Of a stretch of 9,235 bases of DNA, positions 1 to 6,617 are shown in pieces. How positions within the stretch are numbered: position 1 is the first letter of the stretch; each line of letters begins with the position of its first letter. Source of the stretch: an uncultured Rubrobacteraceae bacterium (GTDB lineage Bacteria > Actinomycetota > Rubrobacteria > Rubrobacterales > Rubrobacteraceae); contig CADCUW010000671.1 in assembly GCA_902805985.1 (NCBI GenBank), positions 1-9,235 of the forward strand. The letters are read 5' to 3'. Both the position numbers and the translations under genes were made by a program. The notes below the pieces were generated by a model. The model was not told the DNA's origin and did no database searches. It saw only the letters and a list, made by a program, of their open reading frames with translations.

Positions 1-2
1 GG

Positions 3-302
3 GCCGGTGAGTTCAAGATCTTCTGGAAGGTTATCCTGCCGCTCTCGTGGCCGGTAGTGGCGGTCCTGACCATCTTCACGTTCATGTGGCGTTGGAACGA
101 CTTCGCCTGGCCGCTGGTGGTCCTGCAAGACCGGGAAGCGTACACGGTCCCGCTCGGACTGAACCTGATGAAGGGACAGTTTTTCACAGACTGGACCGGC
201 ATCATGAGCATGTCGCTCGTCTCGATCTTGCCGATGCTGGTGGTCTTCATCTTCTTCCAGCGCTACTTTATCCAGGGAATCGCCAGCACGGGCATCAAGT
301 AG
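3..302 (+). CDS. Carbohydrate ABC transporter permease, 3' end (5'-truncated)
   Basis: The reading frame is open from the left edge to a TAG at 300-302 and encodes the last 99 residues of a binding-protein-dependent sugar permease (MalG/UgpE-like, MetI-type fold). Seen: it begins AGEFKIFWKVILPLSWPVV, the second half of the EAA loop (G, then I-LP) that docks onto the ATPase. Hydrophobic membrane segments follow, then the typical carbohydrate-permease stretch WRWNDFAWPLVV and a final helix ending RYFIQGIASTGIK, a usual C-terminus for this family. The first part of the protein and its partner permease and solute-binding protein must lie to the left. It sits 49 bp upstream of the GH4 gene on the same strand, so it probably imports that enzyme's substrate. 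The substrate cannot be read from this fragment. Confidence 0.93.
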   Translation, partial: AGEFKIFWKVILPLSWPVVAVLTIFTFMWRWNDFAWPLVVLQDREAYTVPLGLNLMKGQFFTDWTGIMSMSLVSILPMLVVFIFFQRYFIQGIASTGIK

Positions 303-340
303 GAGCCCCTCGACCTCTAGGCCAATCACCGAGCAACACG

Positions 341-347
341 GGAGGAG
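341..347 (+). promoter_or_regulatory. Shine-Dalgarno of the GH4 gene
   Basis: GGAGGAG is the only strong ribosome-binding site near the GH4 N-terminus. Its GGAGG core ends 6 nt before ATC 352 and 3 nt before ACG 349. No in-frame ATG, GTG, TTG or CTG lies between about 262 and 387, so this site argues that translation begins at a non-canonical codon here. Confidence 0.6.
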
Positions 348-351
348 CACG

Positions 352-1656
352 ATCATCAAGATAGCGTTCATCGGCGCCGGCAGCGTCGTGTTCACCAAGA
401 ACCTGCTCACGGACATCTTCAAGTTCCCGGAGCTCCGGGGGACGACCGTCGCCCTGCACGACATAGACCCGGAGCGCCTGGAGACCGCCGGCATGATGGC
501 CCGCTGGACCTCCGAACAGCTGGGGGCCGACGCGGTGGTGGAGGAACACCTCGACCGACGGGCCGCGCTCGACGGGGCGAACTTCGTCATAAACGCCGTC
601 CAGATCGGGATGCACGAGGCGACGCTACTGGACTTCGAGATCCCGCGCCGCCACGGGCTGAAGCAGACCATCGCCGACTCCATGGGGATAGGTGGGATCT
701 TCCGGGGACTGCGCACGATCCCGTTTATGCTCGATCTCTCCGGCGAGATGGAGGAGTTGTGCCCCGGGGCGATCCTGCTCAACTACACGAACCCCATGGG
801 CATACTGACGTGGGCCGTCTACAAGGCCCACCCCGGCGTACCCGTGGTGGGGCTGTGTCACAACGTGCCGTACACCGTGCGCGAGATCGCCTCCTACATC
901 GGCGTGCCGCACGAGGAGCTCGCCTACAACGGCGCCGGCATAAACCACATCGTCTGGCTTACCCGCCTCGAACACGACGGCGAGGACGCCTACCCGCGCC
1001 TCTTCGCCGCGATGGAGGACCCCGAGATCTACGCGAAGGACAAGGTGCGCTTCGAGCTGATGCGCCGCTTCGGCTTCTTTGTCACCGAATCGAGCGAGCA
1101 CAACGCCGAGTACACCCCGTACTTTCTGCGCGACGACGAGCTCATAGAACGCTACGACGTGCCGGTGGACGAGTACATCCGGCGCAGCGAAGGGAACCTC
1201 GTCGAGTACGCGAACACGAGAAAGAAGCTGCTCGCGGGCGAGTCGTTCCCGCTGGAGCGCAGCGTCGAGTACGGCTCGCTGATCATCCACTCCGTCGTCA
1301 CGGGAGAAGCCCGCATGATCTATGCGAGCATCGAGAACACGAACCTCGTGGAGAACCTCCCCCGCGGGTGCTGCGTCGAGGTCGCGGCGGCCGTGGACGG
1401 GACGGGCCTCAGGCCCTGCCACTACGGCGAGCTTCCGCCCCAGCTCGCCGCCCACTGCGCCCCGCACGCGGCGGTCCAGGACCTCACCGTCCGCGCCGCC
1501 CTCGAAGGTAACCTCGACCACGTCTACCACGCCGCCATGCTCGACCGTCTCGCCGCGAGCGTCCTCTCCCTCGACGAGATAGCCGCCGTCGTGGACGAGC
1601 TCATAGAGGCCCACGGCGACGCCATGCCGGAAGGTCTGCGGGACGCCCGTGCTTGA
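352..1656 (+). CDS. melA: GH4 alpha-galactosidase, MelA-like (NAD+/Mn2+-dependent), apparent ATC start
   Basis: Glycoside hydrolase family 4 enzymes cleave alpha-galactosides in the cytoplasm by an NAD-dependent oxidation/elimination mechanism. About 434 residues are predicted; E. coli MelA, as I recall it, is about 450. Seen: the nucleotide-binding motif FIGAGS (residues 6-11), an acidic DIDPERLE segment after the second strand, DSMGIGG (from D109), NYTNPMG (from N144), the metal-binding Cys in GLCHN (C169), the metal-binding His in GINH (H199), then TESSEHNAEYTPYF and NLPRGCCVEVA, both strongly MelA-like; the C-terminus VYHAAMLDRLAASVL also matches. Start choice: the first conventional start (GTG 388) falls after the FIGAGS motif. 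GGAGG at 341-345 is 6 nt before ATC 352, which would give the expected MIKIAFIGAG. ACG 349 is the other option. It overlaps or closely precedes the GH2 gene. Alpha-glucosidase or another GH4 specificity is less likely but not excluded. Confidence 0.92.
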   Translation: MIKIAFIGAGSVVFTKNLLTDIFKFPELRGTTVALHDIDPERLETAGMMARWTSEQLGADAVVEEHLDRRAALDGANFVINAVQIGMHEATLLDFEIPRRHGLKQTIADSMGIGGIFRGLRTIPFMLDLSGEMEELCPGAILLNYTNPMGILTWAVYKAHPGVPVVGLCHNVPYTVREIASYIGVPHEELAYNGAGINHIVWLTRLEHDGEDAYPRLFAAMEDPEIYAKDKVRFELMRRFGFFVTESSEHNAEYTPYFLRDDELIERYDVPVDEYIRRSEGNLVEYANTRKKLLAGESFPLERSVEYGSLIIHSVVTGEARMIYASIENTNLVENLPRGCCVEVAAAVDGTGLRPCHYGELPPQLAAHCAPHAAVQDLTVRAALEGNLDHVYHAAMLDRLAASVLSLDEIAAVVDELIEAHGDAMPEGLRDARA

Positions 1657-1715
1657 GAACGGGCTCCTCGCGACGCGGTCGCTTGTCCGGGCAGCCTGAA
1701 GGGGTGACCCGAGAA

Positions 1716-3944
1716 GTGGCGCGTGACGTGTTCTCGCTCGATCGCGGCTGGCTCTACGGCGGAAGGGCCGTACCGGGGTGCACCGATCCCGGGTTCGACG
1801 ACTCCGGTTTCGAGCGCGTCACGATACCGCACGCCAACCGCACCTTCCCGTGGCACGGGTTCGACGACGAGGAGTACCAGTTCGTCTCGGTCTACCGGCG
1901 GCACTTCACGCTCCCCGAACTCCCGGACAAGCGGCGCGTCTTCGTGGACTTCGAGGGTGTCATGACGGCCGCCTCCGTAACGCTCAACGGCGAGACGCTG
2001 GGCGAGCATCGCGGCGGCTACACGCCTTTCTCCTTCGAGATCTCCGGTCGCGTGCGGTGGGGCGAGGATAACGTGCTCGCGGTGGAGGTGGACTCGACCG
2101 AACGCGAGGACATCCCGCCGTTCGGGGGCAACGTGGATTACCTGACCTTCGGCGGCATCTACCGGGGGGTTGCGCTCCGGACCGTGCCCGACACCTTTAT
2201 CGAGAACGTGTTCGCGAAGCCGGCGGACGTGCTGGGAGAGGACCGCCGGGTGGAGGTCCGCTGCTTCCTGAAAGGCCGGGACGCCCCGAGAGCCCCGTCA
2301 AGGTTGACGGCGGAACTGCGCGACGGGGCGCGCACGGTCGCCTCTGTGAGCCGCGAAGTGAAACCCGGGGACGGGGATTCGGCCTGGGACCTCATCCTGG
2401 ACGAGATCGGTCCGGTAGAGCTGTGGGACACGGAGAACCCGAAGCTCTACGATGTCGTCGTACGGCTCCAACAAGGCGGAGAACGCCCTGACGAGTACGT
2501 TGCGCGGGTCGGGTTCAGGGAGGCGCGGTTCACGCCGGAAGGTTTCTATCTCAACGGCAATCACCTCAAGCTGCGCGGCTTGAACCGTCACCAGACCTAC
2601 CCCTACGTGGGAGGAGCGATGCCGGCCCGGGTGCAGCGGCGGGACGCCCTGATCCTCAAGAACGAGCTCAAGTGCAACGTCGTCCGTACCTCCCACTACC
2701 CGCAATCCAGGCATTTTCTGGACTGCTGCGACGAGGTGGGGCTTCTGGTCTTCGAGGAGATCCCCGGCTGGCAGCACATCGGCGACGGGGGCTGGAAAGA
2801 CCTCGCCTGCCGGGACGTGGAGGCCATGATCCGGCGCGACTGGAACCGCCCTTCGATCATCCTCTGGGGCGTGCGAATAAACGAGTCGCAGGACGATCAC
2901 GACTTCTACGAGCGGACCAACCGGATCGCCCACGAGTTGGACGATTCGCGCCAGACGAGCGGCGTCCGCTACTTCTTCGATTCGGAGAAGCTCGAGGACG
3001 TCTTCGGCATGAACGACTTCGACCCGGACTTCATCGCCCCGCCCCGCCACCCGCTCTACCTGAACACGGAGTTCGCCGGGCACACATTCCCGACCAAGCC
3101 CATCGACAACGCGGAGCGCACGCAGGAGCACGCGCTGCGCCACGCCCGCGTTCACGAGATGCTGGGAGCGGACGACCGGTTCGCGGGCGGCATCGGCTGG
3201 TGCGCCTTCGACTACAACACCCACGCCAACTTCGGCTCGGGCGACCGGGTCTGCTACCACGGGGTGTCGGATATCTTCCGGATTGCCAAGCCGGCCGCGG
3301 GATTCTACAGGTCGCAGTGCGACCCCCAAGAAGAGATCGTGCTGGAGCCGGGCTTTCACTGGTCCGTCGGCGACCAGTCCGATTACGGGGGTCACGGCGA
3401 GGGCGCCATCTTCTCGAACTGCGACCGGCTCGTGGTGTACGTCGCCGGCGAGAGACTGGCGGAACTCTTCCCGGACCGGCAACGCTTCGGCAACCTGGCG
3501 CACCCGCCCTTCTTCTTCTCGGAGCTAAGCGGTACCGCCCCGTGGCGACGGGGCTGGGGCGAGCTCCGGATCGAGGGGTATCTCGGAGACGAGATGGCCG
3601 TCTCACGCACGCTCTCATCGAAGGGGGCGGATGGACGGTTTGGCGTCGAACCCGACGACACGGAGTTGCTCGGCGACGGCATCGACGCGACGCGCGTGGT
3701 CCTGCGCGTGACGGATGAGTTCGGCGCTCCTCGCCCCTTCGCCACCGGCGCCGTTACGCTGGAGATCGAGGGACCGGGGGAGATAGTGGGAGAGAACCCT
3801 TTCGCGCTCTTCGGAGGCGTCGGCGCGGTCTGGGTGCGAACCACGGAGGCGGAGGGAACCATCGTCCTGCGGGCCAAGCACCCGGTCCTCGGCACGAGGG
3901 AGGTTCGCTTACAGGTCGCGCGGGTCCCAAGCGATACCGTGTAA
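1716..3944 (+). CDS. GH2 family glycoside hydrolase, beta-galactosidase-type
   Basis: A retaining beta-glycosidase of family GH2, probably cytoplasmic since no signal peptide is visible. About 742 residues from GTG 1716. Seen: an N-terminal jelly-roll sugar-binding domain (FSLDRGWLYGG, then SVYRRHFTLP and VTLNGETLGEHRGGYTPFSFEIS), an Ig-like domain, then the TIM barrel with LKLRGLNRHQTYP, TSHYPQSRHFLDCCDEVGLL, and the acid/base Glu in PSIILWGVRINES (E390). The probable nucleophile is Glu in LNTEFAGH (E452). A C-terminal Ig-like region follows. The WGVRINES form differs from the classic W-S-x-G-N-E and marks a less studied GH2 subgroup, so beta-galactosidase is likely but beta-glucuronidase or another activity is possible. 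Start: the frame is open from TTG 1653 (overlapping the GH4 stop) with further GTGs at 1704 and 1728. I prefer 1716 because GGGGTGA (1701-1707) lies 8 nt before it. It is co-transcribed with the GH4 gene. Confidence 0.88.
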   Translation: MARDVFSLDRGWLYGGRAVPGCTDPGFDDSGFERVTIPHANRTFPWHGFDDEEYQFVSVYRRHFTLPELPDKRRVFVDFEGVMTAASVTLNGETLGEHRGGYTPFSFEISGRVRWGEDNVLAVEVDSTEREDIPPFGGNVDYLTFGGIYRGVALRTVPDTFIENVFAKPADVLGEDRRVEVRCFLKGRDAPRAPSRLTAELRDGARTVASVSREVKPGDGDSAWDLILDEIGPVELWDTENPKLYDVVVRLQQGGERPDEYVARVGFREARFTPEGFYLNGNHLKLRGLNRHQTYPYVGGAMPARVQRRDALILKNELKCNVVRTSHYPQSRHFLDCCDEVGLLVFEEIPGWQHIGDGGWKDLACRDVEAMIRRDWNRPSIILWGVRINESQDDHDFYERTNRIAHELDDSRQTSGVRYFFDSEKLEDVFGMNDFDPDFIAPPRHPLYLNTEFAGHTFPTKPIDNAERTQEHALRHARVHEMLGADDRFAGGIGWCAFDYNTHANFGSGDRVCYHGVSDIFRIAKPAAGFYRSQCDPQEEIVLEPGFHWSVGDQSDYGGHGEGAIFSNCDRLVVYVAGERLAELFPDRQRFGNLAHPPFFFSELSGTAPWRRGWGELRIEGYLGDEMAVSRTLSSKGADGRFGVEPDDTELLGDGIDATRVVLRVTDEFGAPRPFATGAVTLEIEGPGEIVGENPFALFGGVGAVWVRTTEAEGTIVLRAKHPVLGTREVRLQVARVPSDTV

Positions 3945-3952
3945 ACCCTAGG

Positions 3953-3984
3953 CTGGCGCGGCATCGTCCGCGAAGCGCGGCCAG
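3953..3984 (+). terminator. Hairpin just after the GH2 stop, possible terminator
   Basis: Nine bases after the GH2 stop codon, CTGGCGCG (3953-3960) pairs with CGCGGCCAG (3976-3984) with one bulged base. An alternative inner stem CGCGG/CCGCG (3957-3961 with 3968-3972) competes with it. No run of T follows, so it is not a classical intrinsic terminator. It may end the sugar operon or be the first helix of the structured block that follows. Confidence 0.3.
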
Positions 3985-4422
3985 ACCTTGCGAGAAGTTC
4001 TCCGCGGGCGACCTCTCGTCTTGCCGATGTGCCCGATGTCGAACATGATCGGCGACGGGCACGAGGGCAGTGCGGCCGCCGCCCGCAACCTGGAGAACGT
4101 AGGGAGTGTACCGGGTGACCACCACCGACCCGGGTACTTCCGGCTCTACCGCTCACAGACGACCTGCAAGGCACCGAGCGGGCCCCGGTGGCCACCGAAG
4201 CATCCCGCGAGCTTCGCAACTCACCCGCCGGTAGGCTTGTCCACGGAGGACAGCCAGTAGGGGCTCGTCACCGAAGGAGCGGGCCGGCCAACCTGGAAGG
4301 CGTGGGGAGGCTTCCTGTACAAAGGTACGTGCAAGAAAACCGTACCTGCGTCCGGCGCCAGGGATTCCTACCCGCGAGAACATAGGGCGACGCGGCATAT
4401 CGGACACGAAGCAGAAAAGTGC

Positions 4423-4451
4423 TTGGGAGTACGGGACCTTCCGCATAGACT
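4423..4451 (+). promoter_or_regulatory. Possible sigma70-type promoter for the ABC exporter operon
   Basis: TTGGGA (4423-4428) and TAGACT (4446-4451) are separated by exactly 17 bp; each matches 4 of 6 bases of TTGACA and TATAAT. Initiation near 4458 would give a leader of about 155 nt containing the hairpin at 4517-4533 and the palindrome at 4561-4580. The -35 overlaps the right arm of a small stem-loop (4420-4424). The call rests on the pattern only. Confidence 0.3.
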
Positions 4452-4516
4452 AAGGGGGAACCGGCGGCCCGGAGCGCACGAGAGGAGACGCGGAGCTTGG
4501 TATCGGCAACTTGGAA

Positions 4517-4533
4517 GACCGGCAGAGCCGGTC
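4517..4533 (+). repeat. Perfect 7-bp stem-loop in the leader of the ABC ATPase gene
   Basis: GACCGGC pairs perfectly with GCCGGTC around an AGA triloop. It lies about 80 nt upstream of the preferred ATPase start. No T-run follows, so it is not an intrinsic terminator by itself. Confidence 0.55.
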
Positions 4534-4560
4534 GGCACGGCGCACACCCTCACCGGCAGA

Positions 4561-4580
4561 CGGACGGGCCGGCCCGTCCG
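4561..4580. repeat. Perfect 20-bp palindrome upstream of the ABC ATPase gene (candidate operator)
   Basis: CGGACGGGCC is followed directly by its exact reverse complement GGCCCGTCCG, with no spacer. It lies 32 bp before the preferred TTG start at 4613 and downstream of the possible promoter at 4423-4451, where a repressor dimer could block transcription. In RNA it could not fold without opening a loop in the centre. ABC-2 exporters of this type are often controlled by a dimeric repressor (TetR, MarR or GntR), but no such gene is in the window. Confidence 0.5.
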
Positions 4581-4612
4581 CGGACCCGAGACTTCCGAAG
4601 GGCGGTCGGATC

Positions 4613-5539
4613 TTGGCGTCCGTAGTCTCCGTATCGCACCTGTTCAAGACCTACGACTCCGGCTTTCAGGCGCTCAAGGACGTGAACCTTGAGATCCGGC
4701 ACGGCGAGATCTTCGCCCTGCTCGGCCCGAACGGCGCCGGCAAGACCACCCTCATCAGCATCATCTGCGGGATCGTCAACCCGACGAAGGGGGAGGTTAC
4801 GGCCGGCGGCCACGACATCATCTCCGAGTACCGGGCGGCGCGGTCCATGATCGGGCTCGTCCCCCAGGAGCTGACCACAGACGCCTTCGAGACCGTCAGG
4901 GCGACCGTCGCCTTCAGCCGGGGGCTGTTCGGCAAGAAGAAGAACCCCGAGTACGTCGAGAAGGTGCTAAGAGACCTGTCGCTGTGGGAAAAGAGGGACG
5001 ACAAGATCATGACGCTCTCCGGCGGGATGAAGCGCCGGGTCATGATCGCCAAGGCTCTCTCCCACGAGCCCCGCATCCTGTTTCTCGACGAGCCGACGGC
5101 CGGCGTGGACGTCGAGCTCAGGCGGGAGATGTGGGAGCTCGTGCGCTCGCTGCGCGAGACCGGCGTGACCATTATCTTGACCACGCACTACATCGTCGAG
5201 GCCGAGGAGATGGCCGACAGGATCGGGGTGATCAACAACGGCGAGATCATCCTCGTCGAAGAGAAGTCAGAGCTTATGCGCAAGCTCGGCAAGAAGCAGT
5301 TGACGCTGCAACTGCACGACGGGCTAGACGGGGTCCCCGATGGGCTCGCAGGCTACAACCTGGAGCTTGCGGCAGATGGTTACGAGCTGGTCTACACCTA
5401 CGACGCGCAGACCGAGCACACGGACATCACAGCCCTGCTCTCGGCCCTCAGCCAGACGGGCGTCAGGCTCAAGGATCTCCAGACCAAACAGAGCTCGCTG
5501 GAGGAGATCTTCGTCGATCTTGTGAAGGAGAAGGGTTGA
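4613..5539 (+). CDS. yadG: ABC-2 type exporter ATP-binding protein (YadG-like)
   Basis: Cytoplasmic ATPase subunit of an ABC exporter, driving the permease encoded next. Seen, numbering from TTG 4613: Walker [10 protein letters not shown] (38-46), Q-loop VPQELT (Q85), signature LSGGMKRR (135-142), Walker [13 protein letters not shown] (D159, catalytic E160), H-loop TTHY (H192), then a C-terminal extension ending [15 protein letters not shown], usual for drug/lipid/polysaccharide ABC-2 ATPases. The 308-residue length equals that of E. coli YadG as I recall it. Start: the frame extends to TTG 4511, but the extra 34 residues are Arg/Pro/Ser-rich and overlap the palindrome and hairpin. At 4613 the protein begins [17 protein letters not shown], the normal N-terminus, with GAAGGG (4597-4602) 10 nt upstream. 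The transported substrate is unknown. It is translationally coupled to the permease. Confidence 0.93.
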   Translation: MASVVSVSHLFKTYDSGFQALKDVNLEIRHGEIFALLGPNGAGKTTLISIICGIVNPTKGEVTAGGHDIISEYRAARSMIGLVPQELTTDAFETVRATVAFSRGLFGKKKNPEYVEKVLRDLSLWEKRDDKIMTLSGGMKRRVMIAKALSHEPRILFLDEPTAGVDVELRREMWELVRSLRETGVTIILTTHYIVEAEEMADRIGVINNGEIILVEEKSELMRKLGKKQLTLQLHDGLDGVPDGLAGYNLELAADGYELVYTYDAQTEHTDITALLSALSQTGVRLKDLQTKQSSLEEIFVDLVKEKG

Positions 5540-6297
5540 ACTTCCACGCGATACGCGCGATCTACGTCTTCGAGATGGCGCGCACCTTCCGCACGATACT
5601 GCAGAGCATAGTAACACCCGTTATCTCGACGTCCCTGTACTTCGTCGTCTTCGGCGCGGCTATAGGCTCGCGCATCACCGACATCGACGGCGTCAGCTAC
5701 GGCGCCTTCATCGTGCCGGGCCTGATCATGCTCTCCCTCCTGACCCAGAGCATCTCCAACGCCTCGTTCGGTATCTTCTTCCCCAAGTTCACGGGCACGA
5801 TCTATGAGCTCCTCTCCGCCCCCGTCTCCTACGTCGAGATCGTCATCAGCTACGTCGGGGCGGCGGCGACCAAGTCCATGATCCTGGGCCTCATAATCCT
5901 CGCCACCTCGGGCCTGTTCGTGCCGCTCGAAGTCCAGCACCCGCTGTGGATGCTCGCGTTCCTCGTTCTCACGGCCGTGACCTTCAGCCTCTTCGGCTTC
6001 CTCCTCGGCATCTGGGCCGAGGGCTTCGAGAAGCTGCAGCTGGTGCCGTTTCTGATCATCACGCCCCTGATCTTCCTCGGCGGCTCCTTCTACTCGGTGG
6101 ACATGCTGCCGCCGTTCTGGCAGACGGTCACCCTGTTCAACCCGGTGGTGTACCTGATCAGCGGCTTCCGCTGGAGCTTCTACGGGATCTCCGACGTGAG
6201 CGTGGCCCTGAGCCTCGCCATGACGGTCTTCTTCCTCGCCATCTGCCTGACGGCGGTGTGGTGGATCTTCAAGACGGGCTACCGCCTCAAGACGTAG
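5536..6297 (+). CDS. yadH: ABC-2 type exporter permease (YadH-like)
   Basis: Integral membrane subunit of the exporter, 253 residues, ABC2_membrane family. Seen: a short cytoplasmic N-terminus ([20 protein letters not shown]), then about six hydrophobic segments, with family motifs [30 protein letters not shown], the amphipathic segment [14 protein letters not shown], and near the C-terminus [17 protein letters not shown] and [12 protein letters not shown]. These follow E. coli YadH almost step by step and the length is similar. Start: TTG 5536 shares bases with the ATPase stop (TTGA), and AAGGAG at 5525-5530 is 5 nt upstream, so the two are translated in tandem. A longer same-frame reading upstream (from 4984) lies inside the ATPase gene and is not real. 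YadGH-type exporters are poorly characterised; no substrate can be inferred. Confidence 0.94.
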   Translation: MNFHAIRAIYVFEMARTFRTILQSIVTPVISTSLYFVVFGAAIGSRITDIDGVSYGAFIVPGLIMLSLLTQSISNASFGIFFPKFTGTIYELLSAPVSYVEIVISYVGAAATKSMILGLIILATSGLFVPLEVQHPLWMLAFLVLTAVTFSLFGFLLGIWAEGFEKLQLVPFLIITPLIFLGGSFYSVDMLPPFWQTVTLFNPVVYLISGFRWSFYGISDVSVALSLAMTVFFLAICLTAVWWIFKTGYRLKT

Positions 6298-6350
6298 GCT
6301 TCGGAGGTGCGGGGTCACAAGAACCTCGCCGCAACGCAGGTGGCGGACGC

Positions 6351-6608
6351 TCAGGCGGGCTGGGCGTCGAAGATGGGGGTGTTCGTCACCTCCCAGAGCC
6401 TGGAGAGCGGCAGCGAGGCCGTGGCCTCCCGGACGGCGTCCTCGGACTCCCCTTGCATGACGAACCAGCCGCGCGACCTGTCCGCGGCCAGGAAGAGCTC
6501 CTCCACGATACCCTGCTCCCTGAGCTCCTTGACCCTCGCCTGCTCGTCGGGCACGAGGGGCTGGATGTCCTCGCCCGTCGTCCCGTCTCTGTAAACAAAG
6601 CTCACCAT
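6351..6608 (-). CDS. Muconolactone isomerase-like small protein (dimeric alpha/beta barrel)
   Basis: Small protein of 85 residues from ATG (6608-6606, - strand) to TGA at 6353-6351. Seen: it begins MVSFVYRDGTTGEDIQ, continues with a charged helix DEQARVKELREQG, a strand ELFLAADRSRGWFVMQG, a helix SEDAVREATASLPL and ends LWEVTNTPIFDAQPA. The order beta-alpha-beta-beta-alpha-beta, with G-W-F/V, LPL and a final T-P, is that of the muconolactone delta-isomerase / YciI-like ferredoxin-fold families. Members work as oligomers, but many are not catabolic, and no other aromatic-degradation gene is nearby, so no reaction is assigned. An upstream TTG (6617-6615), 8 nt after an AGGGGG sequence, would add three residues (MLRFMVSF) and is an equally good start. 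The frame stays open further upstream, but that part has no family similarity. It converges on the exporter permease with 53 bp between stops. Confidence 0.75.
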   Translation of the reverse strand: MVSFVYRDGTTGEDIQPLVPDEQARVKELREQGIVEELFLAADRSRGWFVMQGESEDAVREATASLPLSRLWEVTNTPIFDAQPA

Positions 6609-6617
6609 GAACCTCAA

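Larger units (their letters stand above)
3945..4612 (+). other. 668-bp non-coding, hairpin-dense block (possible structured RNA or RNA-element remnant)
   Basis: No frame on either strand gives a protein I recognise; the open frames here are short, rich in Arg/Pro/Gly and lack domain motifs. The sequence does show many local stem-loops: 4029-4035 with 4056-4062 (7 bp); 4108-4116 with 4128-4137 (9 bp, one bulge); 4186-4197 (12-bp palindrome); 4238-4242 with 4248-4252; 4295-4299 with 4311-4315; 4323-4329 with 4341-4347 (7 bp); 4409-4413 with 4420-4424 (A-rich loop); 4517-4523 with 4527-4533 (7 bp, AGA loop); 4561-4580 (20-bp palindrome). Its purine-rich, GAAAA-containing single-stranded stretches look more like ribozyme RNA than decayed coding DNA. 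Length and look recall the first domains (D1-D3) of a bacterial group II intron, but I see no domain V, no reverse transcriptase and no certain GUGYG 5' end, so the identity is open. Strand is assigned only by co-direction with its neighbours. Confidence 0.45.

Noticed and set aside
625..1614. 329-residue open frame on the - strand inside the GH4 gene
   Set aside because: Shadow of the strongly MelA-like + strand gene.
2298..3503. 401-residue open frame on the - strand inside the GH2 gene
   Set aside because: The + strand carries the complete GH2 catalytic signature over the same stretch; the antisense product has no recognisable fold.
4153..4446. 97-residue - strand frame in the non-coding block, considered as a transposase or RT fragment
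   Set aside because: No DDE, HNH or YADD-type motif and no Shine-Dalgarno of note; Pro/Arg/Gly-rich as expected of chance frames.
4511..4612. 34-residue N-terminal extension of the ATPase from TTG 4511
   Set aside because: The extension is low-complexity, overlaps the hairpin and palindrome, and the length from 4613 agrees with YadG.
4984..5535. N-terminal extension of the permease reading into the ATPase gene
   Set aside because: It is an alternate frame of the ATPase; the permease begins at TTG 5536 with a good ribosome site and the expected length.
6298..6350. Bidirectional terminator between the convergent permease and isomerase-like genes
   Set aside because: Only a weak bulged stem (TGCGG at 6308-6312 with CCGCA at 6329-6333) and no T-run on either strand.
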